NCBI GenBank assembly: GCA_012510755.1
Contig: JAAZHL010000273.1
Location: forward strand, 1 to 8,151
Length of the DNA: 8,151 bases
From: Leucobacter sp.
GTDB lineage: Bacteria > Actinomycetota > Actinomycetes > Actinomycetales > Microbacteriaceae
Reading direction: 5' to 3'
Shown here: piece after piece, positions 1 to 6,790 of the stretch
Layout of the letters: the number at the start of each line of letters is the position of its first letter
Position numbering within the stretch: the stretch's first letter is position 1
The notes under the pieces: model-generated
Told to the model about the DNA's origin: nothing
What the model saw: only the letters and a program-made list of their open reading frames with translations
Database searches by the model: none
Translations under genes and position numbers: made by a program

Positions 1-672
1 ATACAGGGTGCTTCGCAGCGCGCTGCGAGACTGAATTGTGCCTACCACGGCGTCACCATCAACCACCGCAAGCATTTCAGCGTTGTGCTGTGCTTCGGCA
101 GCCAACGCGGCATCAAATGCAGCACGCTCACCGCCGAGTGTGTTCGCCTCAATCGTGTGCAACGTCGAATGAATCAGGTCTGCCAAGCGCGTATCGGCAG
201 GGGCCGTCTGCAACCGGGCCGCTGGCACTACCCCAAGCACGTCTTCGACGCGCAAGCTGAAATCACTCGGCAGCATGCCAGACGGTGCCGTTATCTCTGC
301 CACCACCACACCAAAACCCGCCACCGGCGGCACGAAACGGCGAGCATCAGCAACGGTCGCGTGTGGCGGCAGCACCACCGGCGTGTCACAATCGACTGGC
401 TGCCGCTTCACCCAGCGAATCGCATCGATCAACTGCTCGGGTGCCATGTCTTGCGGCAACACCCCGAGACCTCCTCGGCGCGCCATCACTGCAGCCAACC
501 TCGGCCCCGTCACCGAGTTCATGTTCGATGCCACGAGCGGAAGCGTTGCGGGGGTCCCATCGCCGGGAGTCAAATCGACATCGAGCCGGCTCACCACATG
601 AGAACGGCGCGGAACAAGAAAAACATCTGAATATGTGAGATCAACAGTGGGCTGAGAACCAATGAACTGCAT
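1..672 (-). CDS. guaB1: GuaB1-family IMP dehydrogenase-related protein (probable GMP reductase), N-terminal part
   Basis: Partial gene: 224 codons are open to the left edge with no stop, so the C-terminal half, including the catalytic-cysteine loop of the barrel, lies outside. It starts MQFIGSQPTVDLTYSDVFLV, the usual opening of IMPDH/GMPR barrels ('LTYDDVLLVP'). It continues with VASNMNSVTG (about residues 48-56) and RRGGLGVLPQDM (65-76), which match barrel strands of this family. From about residue 97 the protein enters a CBS-type regulatory insert; residues 200-224 (LAVVDGDAVVGTIQSRSALR) read as the end of a CBS motif. Mycobacterial GuaB1 is known to be a CBS-containing GMP reductase (NADPH-dependent GMP to IMP plus ammonia), not a true IMP dehydrogenase; applying that here is inference from N-terminal similarity. 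The ATG is fixed by an in-frame TAG nine bases upstream (682-684). AGAGG sits only one base before the ATG, too close for a ribosome site, so a leaderless start is likely. It lies 69 bp downstream of the VOC gene on the same strand. Confidence 0.88.
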   Translation of the reverse strand, partial: MQFIGSQPTVDLTYSDVFLVPRRSHVVSRLDVDLTPGDGTPATLPLVASNMNSVTGPRLAAVMARRGGLGVLPQDMAPEQLIDAIRWVKRQPVDCDTPVVLPPHATVADARRFVPPVAGFGVVVAEITAPSGMLPSDFSLRVEDVLGVVPAARLQTAPADTRLADLIHSTLHTIEANTLGGERAAFDAALAAEAQHNAEMLAVVDGDAVVGTIQSRSALRSTLY

Positions 673-678
673 GCCTCT

Positions 679-684
679 ACGCTA
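679..684 (-). promoter_or_regulatory. Putative -10 element of a leaderless guaB1 transcript
   Basis: On the minus strand TAGCGT fits TANNNT and is followed by six bases (AGAGGC) and then the ATG of guaB1. That spacing would put transcription initiation at or next to the start codon, a common arrangement in Actinobacteria. A second TAGCGT lies further upstream on the same strand. No good -35 hexamer is visible at 16-18 bp from either. This is a pattern call only. Confidence 0.4.
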
Positions 685-741
685 CCCCGCGGCTCCACGC
701 TATGCGATCCTCGTGCCTTGAACTCACCCACCAACTGCCGC

Positions 742-1659
742 TCAAAAATCGGCAATCACCAGTTTCTTCATTTCAAGCATGTGCTCGAATGCGCCCGGCC
801 GTTGCAACAGTGCTTCGATCTGCTCTGGAATGATCTGCCAGCTCACACCAAACCGATCGGTCAGCCACCCACACTGCTCATCGTCTGGCACCGCAGACAG
901 CGCATCGAAATAGTGATCAATCTCGCGCTGATCACGGCATTTCACCTCTAATGACACGCCCGGAGTGAAGGTGAACGGCTGCTCGGCGGCCGAATCCATC
1001 GCCACAAACCACTGCTCACCCAAGCGAAAGTCGCTGAACTGCACCGCACCCACAATCGCCGGGCCGTGCGGTTCGACGTAGCGCACACGAGCGCCGTGTG
1101 CAGCGCTGCCCACCGCGCTCGCAAACACTTCAACATAGTGGTCAACTGCCGCAGCCGCTTGATTCTGTGCGGGGCCACTGAACAGCAGCGCAGGCAAGAT
1201 GAAAGGGCGAGGATCCCCTGCCGGGTCAGTCAGCATCAGCTGCCAGCTCACACCGTAGCGGTCTTGCACCCACCCATAGTGTTCGCTGAACGGATATTCC
1301 GTGAGCGGCATGAGAATCGTGCCGCCCTCGGTCAGTCGTGACCACAACCGGTCAAGGCTCGCCCGCGCAAGATCTGCGTCACCGTCGAACAACAGGGGGT
1401 CAAAATTCAGCATGAACGATAGCGCCGGAGTTGGTACAAACTCAGGGCCCGCGTTGATGAGGCTGAAATGGTACCCAGAAATGGTGAGCGACACGGTCAG
1501 TACATCGCCCGCGAACTCTTGCTGGAAATCGAGCAGCCCTTCAGTTGGGTAACGAGATTCGACTCGGGCGCTCGCATTCTCGAATGCACTGGCATAGAAG
1601 TCACCAGCTTCAGCAGCGTTGCGGTGAAACCAAATGTTTGGAACGATTTTTTGCGTCAT
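742..1659 (-). CDS. Tandem PhnB-like VOC domain protein
   Basis: Predicted cytoplasmic protein of 305 residues with two copies of the PhnB/'3-demethylubiquinone-9 3-methyltransferase-like' VOC (glyoxalase/bleomycin-resistance) fold, about residues 4-147 and 155-290. The duplication shows directly: HYGWVQDRYGVSWQLMLTD (127-145) is matched by QCGWLTDRFGVSWQIIPEQ (272-290), and both halves have the (N)FY/HYxxxF helix near their start. The C-terminal MLEMKKLVIADF resembles the usual end of single-domain PhnB proteins. Family members are mostly uncharacterised. The methyltransferase label is historical, and no substrate or metal set can be assigned. The chosen ATG has GAGGAG six bases upstream (1666-1671). 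An upstream in-frame GTG at 1689 would add ten residues (MHGDPTEEQA) but would bury this ribosome site inside the gene, so I reject it. The gene is divergent from otsAB and precedes guaB1 on the same strand by 69 bp, without an evident terminator. Confidence 0.85.
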   Translation of the reverse strand: MTQKIVPNIWFHRNAAEAGDFYASAFENASARVESRYPTEGLLDFQQEFAGDVLTVSLTISGYHFSLINAGPEFVPTPALSFMLNFDPLLFDGDADLARASLDRLWSRLTEGGTILMPLTEYPFSEHYGWVQDRYGVSWQLMLTDPAGDPRPFILPALLFSGPAQNQAAAAVDHYVEVFASAVGSAAHGARVRYVEPHGPAIVGAVQFSDFRLGEQWFVAMDSAAEQPFTFTPGVSLEVKCRDQREIDHYFDALSAVPDDEQCGWLTDRFGVSWQIIPEQIEALLQRPGAFEHMLEMKKLVIADF

Positions 1660-1665
1660 TGCCTG

Positions 1666-1671
1666 CTCCTC
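1666..1671 (-). promoter_or_regulatory. Ribosome binding site of the VOC gene
   Basis: GAGGAG on the minus strand, six bases before the ATG at 1659. It decides the start in favour of MTQKIVPNIW over the upstream GTG at 1689. Confidence 0.75.
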
Positions 1672-1768
1672 AGTCGGGTCACCGTGCACGGTTCGAACAG
1701 CGCACGGAGTGCTCGCTCAATCGAGTGATCGTGTGACCTTACCGCCAAGGGTACGCCTAACGACACGC

Positions 1769-1796
1769 AAAAATCGAGGGGCTTTGTCAACCCCTC
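1769..1796 (-). terminator. Hairpin with T-tract on the minus strand (terminator- or attenuator-like)
   Basis: On the minus strand GAGGGG (1796-1791), a nine-base loop TTGACAAAG and CCCCTC (1781-1776) form a six-base-pair GC-rich stem. It is followed after GA by five Ts (1773-1769). That is the shape of a short intrinsic terminator, but it sits ahead of the VOC gene rather than after a minus-strand gene. It could stop antisense transcription coming from pheT through otsAB, attenuate the VOC message, or be coincidental. The loop also contains a perfect -35 hexamer, TTGACA, so a promoter reading competes, although the hexamer 17 bp further on (CGTGTC) is a poor -10. Confidence 0.3.
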
Positions 1797-1815
1797 CCAC
1801 TCTGGTCATCGCCTC

Positions 1816-1824
1816 TGTTACGTT
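1816..1824 (+). promoter_or_regulatory. Candidate extended -10 promoter for otsAB
   Basis: TG-T-TACGTT matches the TGnTAnnnT extended -10 pattern. Initiation would be expected near 1831, giving a leader of about 22 bases that contains the GGGAG ribosome site. There is no recognisable -35 at 16-18 bp, which is tolerated in extended -10 promoters. It was found by eye only. Confidence 0.33.
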
Positions 1825-1825
1825 T

Positions 1826-1840
1826 CACATAGCAGATGTG
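1826..1840. promoter_or_regulatory. Small dyad over the predicted otsAB start site (possible operator)
   Basis: CACAT-AGCAG-ATGTG is a perfect five-base inverted repeat with a five-base spacer. It lies just after the candidate -10, and its right arm touches the GGGAG ribosome site (1840-1844). Position and symmetry fit a repressor site or a weak RNA hairpin next to the ribosome site, but the arms are short enough to occur by chance. No regulator family is assigned. Confidence 0.25.
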
Positions 1841-1844
1841 GGAG
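1840..1844 (+). promoter_or_regulatory. Ribosome binding site of otsAB
   Basis: GGGAG eight bases before the ATG at 1853. It selects MPGWISLVDE over the in-frame GTG at 1838, which has no such site and overlaps the ribosome site itself. Confidence 0.65.
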
Positions 1845-1852
1845 ATAGTGAT

Positions 1853-4195
1853 ATGCCCGGGTGGATCAGTCTTGTTGATGAACGTGACGTCGTAGTGGTT
1901 GCAAATCGACTTCCGGTTGACCGTGTCACAACACCCGAAAGCGGCGCAAGTTGGCAGACATCGCCCGGTGGCCTTGTCACCGCGTTGCAACCGGTCGTGC
2001 AAGAACTCAATTGCATCTGGGTTGGTTGGAGCGGTGATGCTGGCGACCAATATTTGCCGTTTGAATTCAACGGTATGCAGCTCGTGCCAGTGGCGCTCAC
2101 CGAAAATGAGATCGAGGGCTACTACGAAGGATTTTCAAACAGCACACTATGGCCGCTCTATCACGACGTCATTGCTCAACCCGAGTTTCACCGCGATTGG
2201 TGGGATTGCTACAAGAAAGTCAATCAGAAGTTCGCCGAAGCCACCGCCGAAATGGCACCAAACGACGCAATTGTATGGGTACACGACTATCAACTGCAGC
2301 TTGTACCGAGCATGATACGTGAACTGCGGCCAGACCTGGTGATTGTGTTTTTCTTGCACATCCCGTTTCCGGCGCGCAGAATCTTTGCCCAGTTGCCCTG
2401 GAGGCGTGAAATCGTCGAAGGTCTGCTCGGATCGGACGTAGTTGGGTTTCAGCGCGCACAAGATGCAGAGAGCTTCGGTGCAGTTGCTGAGCGTTATACC
2501 GAGATGCCCAGAAATGGTAACTATCTATACCTCAGCGAAGCAGCGGGCACCGAAGAACCCACAGTGCTCGCTCAAGAATTCGCAATCTCTATCGACGTCG
2601 AGGCCTTTCATGAGTTGGCCAAACGCCCAGAGATACGAGCGCGCGCCCAAGAGATTAGGCGTCAATTAGGCGACCCAGACACACTGATGCTCGGGGTCGA
2701 TCGGCTCGACTATACCAAGGGGATTTTGCATAGACTGCTGGCATTTTCTGAGTTACTCAACGAAGGCGAAATTAGCGCGACAGATACTGTGTTCGTGCAG
2801 GTGGCGAGCCCAAGCCGGGAGCGGGTATCTGCATATCAACAGTTACGCGATGACGTGGAAGGTCTGGTTGGGAGGGTAAACGGTGGGCATGGTTCGGTCG
2901 CTCAGACCCCAGTGGTCTATCTGCATCATGGTCACTCCCGCGAAGAGATGGTGGCCCTATACCTCGCCGCAGATGTACTCGTCGTCACCTCACTGCGTGA
3001 CGGAATGAATCTGGTCGCCAAAGAGTATGTTGCCTGCCGCACTGACGATACAGGCGTGCTTGTGCTCAGTGAATTCACGGGGGCAGCAGACGAGTTGCAG
3101 CGTGCGCTGCTCATCAACCCTCATGACATCGACGCGACGAAAGCTGCTCTTCTGCGCGCCATACACATGTCACCTGTTGAACAACAACGACGCATGTCAG
3201 CGCTTCGATCTGCCCTGCAGCATAACGATGTGCACCAGTGGTCAGACAAGATGCTAAGTGCCGCGGCCGCCGTGTTCCAACAGCGCAATGTAGTGAAGCC
3301 ACGACAACCCGACGACACAGCTTACGGGTACGCACCCTACGACCACGCCGCAGTGCACCTCAGAAGCAGAGTCGAAAGCCAACTTCGCCGGCTTGCCACT
3401 TCACCCGAGTTGATCGTTATCTGCGACTTTGACGGCACAATCGCGCCGATCGTTTCGCGACCTGAAGATGCACGAGCACTCCCTCGGGCACAACAGGCCC
3501 TCGCAGCGCTCGCGAACTCACACGCAACCTTCGTTGGCATATTCACTGGACGCTCGCTCGAGAGCTTGCAAGCAACAGGAATTGATTTGTCTGGTCTGAT
3601 TGTCTCAGGATCGCACGGCGCCGAACTTTTGTTACCTGGCATGGCACGGCCAGCAACACACACTCCCGCCCATGAGCACACCGCAAGTGACACACGACCA
3701 CACCCCTTGACTGCAGCAGAACGAGCTCTACTCGCGGCAGTGCGCGGCCGGGTGTCAAAGTTATTTGCACGCGAGCCCGGAGTTCGAATTGAGACTAAAC
3801 CGTATGGTCTCGGCGTGCACACCCGGCAGGTGCGCAGCGAAGATCAATCGACCGAACTGCTTGAAGCAGTCTCACACTTGTTCGCAGAGGCCGGTCTCAG
3901 CGTGCGCACCGGCAAACGGGTGTGTGAAGGGTCGGTGCGCACGAGCGACAAAGGTCGCGCTCTGCAGAATATTCGCGTCGCACACCCTGCGGCCCCGGTC
4001 ATTTTTCTTGGAGACGACGTCACCGATGAAGACGCCTTTGCACAGCTCAGCCCCACCGACCTTGGCATAAAGGTCGGCGACGGTGACACCCGAGCGACTG
4101 AACGAGTGAGTTCACCCCATGCTGCCGCAGCAGTGCTAGCAAGGTTGGTTGAGCTACGAACAGGAATCGTCATCGGCCACGACCCCACCGAGTGA
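1853..4195 (+). CDS. otsAB: Bifunctional trehalose-6-phosphate synthase/phosphatase (OtsA-OtsB fusion)
   Basis: A 780-residue cytoplasmic enzyme predicted to make trehalose from a nucleotide-glucose (UDP-glucose in the classic reaction) and glucose-6-phosphate in two steps. Residues 1-475 are a GT20 OtsA domain: VVVANRLPVDR (13-24, Arg19), the glycine loop TSPGG (36-40), EGYYEGFSNSTLWPLYHD (88-105), WVHDYQ (142-147), HIPFP (169-173), VDRLDYTKG (282-290, Arg284 and Lys289) and LRDGMNLVAKE (381-391, Asp383 and Glu391). These cover the sugar-phosphate and nucleotide-sugar contacts known from E. coli OtsA. After a linker (about 478-515) comes a HAD phosphatase: DFDGT (525-529, nucleophile Asp525 and Asp527), FTGRS (564-568), Lys700 in TSDKGRAL, and GDDVTDEDAF (720-729). 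All key residues of both halves are present, so both activities are expected. A His/Thr/Pro-rich stretch (597-619) follows SGSHGAE. The ATG has GGGAG eight bases upstream; the open frame continues 73 codons further upstream, overlapping the divergent VOC gene, and shows no family similarity there. It converges on pheT. Confidence 0.95.
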   Translation: MPGWISLVDERDVVVVANRLPVDRVTTPESGASWQTSPGGLVTALQPVVQELNCIWVGWSGDAGDQYLPFEFNGMQLVPVALTENEIEGYYEGFSNSTLWPLYHDVIAQPEFHRDWWDCYKKVNQKFAEATAEMAPNDAIVWVHDYQLQLVPSMIRELRPDLVIVFFLHIPFPARRIFAQLPWRREIVEGLLGSDVVGFQRAQDAESFGAVAERYTEMPRNGNYLYLSEAAGTEEPTVLAQEFAISIDVEAFHELAKRPEIRARAQEIRRQLGDPDTLMLGVDRLDYTKGILHRLLAFSELLNEGEISATDTVFVQVASPSRERVSAYQQLRDDVEGLVGRVNGGHGSVAQTPVVYLHHGHSREEMVALYLAADVLVVTSLRDGMNLVAKEYVACRTDDTGVLVLSEFTGAADELQRALLINPHDIDATKAALLRAIHMSPVEQQRRMSALRSALQHNDVHQWSDKMLSAAAAVFQQRNVVKPRQPDDTAYGYAPYDHAAVHLRSRVESQLRRLATSPELIVICDFDGTIAPIVSRPEDARALPRAQQALAALANSHATFVGIFTGRSLESLQATGIDLSGLIVSGSHGAELLLPGMARPATHTPAHEHTASDTRPHPLTAAERALLAAVRGRVSKLFAREPGVRIETKPYGLGVHTRQVRSEDQSTELLEAVSHLFAEAGLSVRTGKRVCEGSVRTSDKGRALQNIRVAHPAAPVIFLGDDVTDEDAFAQLSPTDLGIKVGDGDTRATERVSSPHAAAAVLARLVELRTGIVIGHDPTE

Positions 4196-4205
4196 GCAAA
4201 ACTCG
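4189..4205. other. Weak stem-loop at the otsAB/pheT convergence
   Basis: CGAGT, a seven-base loop GAGCAAA, then ACTCG gives a five-base-pair stem spanning the otsAB stop codon. There is no T-run behind it on either strand, so it is a poor intrinsic terminator. It is the only symmetric structure I find in the gap between the two stops. Confidence 0.2.
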
Positions 4206-4228
4206 TGAAAATGGCCAACAACGCGCCG

Positions 4229-6790
4229 CTAGTCGCGCAGCTTCGCCCCGAAGGCTGTTTCTGCTGCGGCGACACCCGCGAGCTTCGCCTCGCTCGCTTC
4301 TTCTGCTTTCAGTGTGCGATCTGCGGCCCTGAAGCGCAGCGCAAAGGTCAGCGCACGCTGCCCTTCTGGCACGCCTTGCCCGCGGTAATCATCGACCAGT
4401 CGAGCCTGCTCAAGCAGATCGCCCGCACCAGCAAGCACTGCCGCACGCACAGCCTCTGCAGGCACTGCTGCATCAACTAGCAACGTCAGGTCTTGCGTGG
4501 CAGCTGGGTAACTCGACAGCTGCGAGGTGAGCGGCTCACGTGGGGCGGCCTCAATAAGGCGCGACAACTCGAGCTCAAAGGCCTGGGCTCTGCCGTGCAG
4601 GTGAGATTCAGCGACCAGCTCGGGCAACAACTCGCCTGCCACACCCACGACTTCGAGTTCGCCGTCTACCTCGATGCACAGCTCGGCTGTGCGCCCTGGG
4701 TGAAACGCGCGATGCGCACCCTGCCGCACCACGAGCTGAATCGACACCGCATCGGCGAGAGCACGGGCCGCGTCGAGCGCGTCTGCCCAATCGTAGCTGC
4801 GAGCGGGCTCACCTGGCTGCTTCGCGACCGCATCACCGAGCAAAAGCCCAGCCGCACGCAGCGGCTGCGCAGGAATCGAAGCGTCGAGCTCTGCAAGCTT
4901 CTCGGCACTGGGCTTCTCGGCCAGCGGCGGCACGTTGTCTGTACCGAGCTTGACACCGGTCACCGGGTCAAACACTGCACCAAACTCGACGAGCGAGAGG
5001 CTAGTAAACCCGCGCGACACATTGCGCTGCGCAGCACCAACAAGACCCGGCAGCAGTGAACGACGCAAGAACGGCGCCTCGCCATCAAGCGGATTCGCAA
5101 GCTTCACCGCGTGCACACCCTCGCCCGCGTCACCGGTCACAGCACCGAATGCGTCAAGCTGCGCGCGCGTCACAAACGGGTAGCACTGCACCTCGTCGAG
5201 CCCATAAGCCGCTGCAGTATCGGCGGCACGGCGACGCAGATGTTGTTCGCGAGTACGGCCGCGGCCCGCAGGAGCAACCGGCAAGACAGACGGAATGCGG
5301 TCGTATCCGACAATACGCGCAACCTCTTCGATCAGGTCTGCGGGGCGAGTCAGGTCGCTGCGCCAGCTCGGTGGGGTCACCGTCAACACGCCTGCCCCGG
5401 CCTCTGCAATCTCGCAACCGATCATCTCGATCGCGGCTCGCGCTTCGTCATCGCTGATGTCGGTGCCCAACAGACCATTCACCTGAGAGAGCTTGAGCGT
5501 CACCGGCTGCGCAACAAACGGTGCCACCAGGTTAGTGCCGAGCGTGTCGAGCGTGCCCCCGCCAAGCTCGACCAACAGGTCTGCCATGCGCTGCGCAGCC
5601 GCCGCGGCAACCAGCGGGTCGACCCCTCGCTCGTAGCGTTTCGAGGCCTCACTCGGCAGCTTGTGGCGACGCAGACTGCGCGCGATCGATACGGGGTCAA
5701 ACGTCGCCGCCTCGATCAAAATGTCAGTAGTGGCGTCATCGGTCTTTGTCGATTCGCCACCCATCACACCGGCCATGCCGATGGGGCCAGATTCGTCAGT
5801 GATCAGCAGATCCTCGACATGCAGCTTGCGTTCTTGCCCATCAAGCGTGACAAGTGTTTCACCAGCACGTGCGCGGCGCACCGTAATGCCGCCGGTCAGT
5901 TTAGCGAGATCGTACGCGTGCAACGGCTGGCCGAACTCAAGCATGACGTAGTTCGAAATGTCGACCTGCAGCCCGAGCGAGCGCTGGCCGGCAAGAATGA
6001 GGCGTGCGACCATCCACGGCGGGGTCGGGCGCGCCGGGTCAATGATTCGCACGACTCGCGCTATAAAGCCAGTGCAGCCCTGCTTGCCGCGAATCGGGGC
6101 CTGATCGTCGAGCACCACGTCGAACCCTGCGCCAGTGCCGATTTCCAGTGCGAATGCGGGGTCGGTGAATGCTGCACCGGTCGCGTGCGAGTATTCGCGA
6201 GCCACACCGCGCACCGAAAACGCATAACCGCGGTCGGGCGTCACGTTAATCTCGACCGCGCTGTCGCGCATGCCGAGCAACTCAAGCGCATCGGCGCCAA
6301 TCGCCGGGTCGTTGCCGTTCTCGGCCGAGAACCCCAGGCGTGACAGCACGATGATGCCCGCGTGATCCTCGCCCAAAGCGAGCTCTTTCGCCGACGCAAT
6401 CATGCCGTCGCTCACGTGACCATAGGTCTTGCGCGGGGTGATCTTGAAATCGCCGGGCAGCACCGCACCGGGCAGGGTCACCACAACTTTGTCGCCGACT
6501 TCAAAGTTGTGGGCGCCACACACGATGCCGCGCACATCTTCGCCGCCGTCGGCAGCCCGCTGACCCTCGGGCGCCACGCGCACCTGGCACCAGTTGATCG
6601 TTTTGCCGTTTGCTTGGGGCTCAGGATCGCGCGAAAGCACCTCACCGACCACAATGGGGCCGGTTGCCTCGAAGCGGCGGATCGACTCTTCTTCAAACCC
6701 GACGCGCACCAGGTCGGCGTGCACCTGCTCTGGGGTGGCGCCCGCGGGCAGTGCAACGTGCTCGGCGAGCCAACTGAGTGGAATACGCAT
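4229..6790 (-). CDS. pheT: Phenylalanyl-tRNA synthetase beta subunit
   Basis: 853 residues, full length for an actinobacterial PheT. It forms the alpha2-beta2 synthetase with PheS, binds tRNA-Phe and edits mischarged Tyr-tRNA-Phe. Visible domains in order: N-terminal MRIPLSWLAEHV; an EMAP/OB-type tRNA-binding domain (about 40-155, with VCGAHNFEVGDKVVVTLPGA at 90-109); the B3/4 editing domain (about 215-405, with GQPLHAYD, His291, and GVMGGE, Glu346, matching editing-site positions known from E. coli); KRYERGVDP (384-392); the B5 domain (about 425-500, with PSWRSDL and DLIEEVARIVGYDRIP); the catalytic-like core (505-750, with NPLDGEAPFLRRSLLPGL); and a C-terminal FDX-ACB anticodon-binding domain (about 760-853, beginning SSYPAATQDLTLLVD and ending in a normal terminus). 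The start codon overlaps the pheS stop (TGATG), and GGAGG nine bases upstream lies inside pheS, so translation is probably coupled. The stop is 33 bp from the otsAB stop. Confidence 0.98.
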   Translation of the reverse strand: MRIPLSWLAEHVALPAGATPEQVHADLVRVGFEEESIRRFEATGPIVVGEVLSRDPEPQANGKTINWCQVRVAPEGQRAADGGEDVRGIVCGAHNFEVGDKVVVTLPGAVLPGDFKITPRKTYGHVSDGMIASAKELALGEDHAGIIVLSRLGFSAENGNDPAIGADALELLGMRDSAVEINVTPDRGYAFSVRGVAREYSHATGAAFTDPAFALEIGTGAGFDVVLDDQAPIRGKQGCTGFIARVVRIIDPARPTPPWMVARLILAGQRSLGLQVDISNYVMLEFGQPLHAYDLAKLTGGITVRRARAGETLVTLDGQERKLHVEDLLITDESGPIGMAGVMGGESTKTDDATTDILIEAATFDPVSIARSLRRHKLPSEASKRYERGVDPLVAAAAAQRMADLLVELGGGTLDTLGTNLVAPFVAQPVTLKLSQVNGLLGTDISDDEARAAIEMIGCEIAEAGAGVLTVTPPSWRSDLTRPADLIEEVARIVGYDRIPSVLPVAPAGRGRTREQHLRRRAADTAAAYGLDEVQCYPFVTRAQLDAFGAVTGDAGEGVHAVKLANPLDGEAPFLRRSLLPGLVGAAQRNVSRGFTSLSLVEFGAVFDPVTGVKLGTDNVPPLAEKPSAEKLAELDASIPAQPLRAAGLLLGDAVAKQPGEPARSYDWADALDAARALADAVSIQLVVRQGAHRAFHPGRTAELCIEVDGELEVVGVAGELLPELVAESHLHGRAQAFELELSRLIEAAPREPLTSQLSSYPAATQDLTLLVDAAVPAEAVRAAVLAGAGDLLEQARLVDDYRGQGVPEGQRALTFALRFRAADRTLKAEEASEAKLAGVAAAETAFGAKLRD

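Noticed and set aside
85..638. Three plus-strand open frames opposite guaB1
   Set aside because: The minus strand encodes a recognisable GuaB1 N-terminus across the whole interval. The plus-strand frames are Arg/His/Ser-rich and overlap each other.
1687..1689. GTG start for the VOC gene
   Set aside because: It adds ten residues with no similarity and places the GAGGAG ribosome site inside the coding region.
1634..1852. Upstream extension of otsAB by 73 codons
   Set aside because: It would overlap the divergent VOC start, shows no family similarity, and lacks the GGGAG ribosome site found before the ATG at 1853.
5111..6343. 410-codon plus-strand open frame antisense to pheT
   Set aside because: Long antisense frames are expected opposite high-GC genes. 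Its Arg/His/Ala-rich composition is typical of such shadows, and pheT is intact on the other strand.
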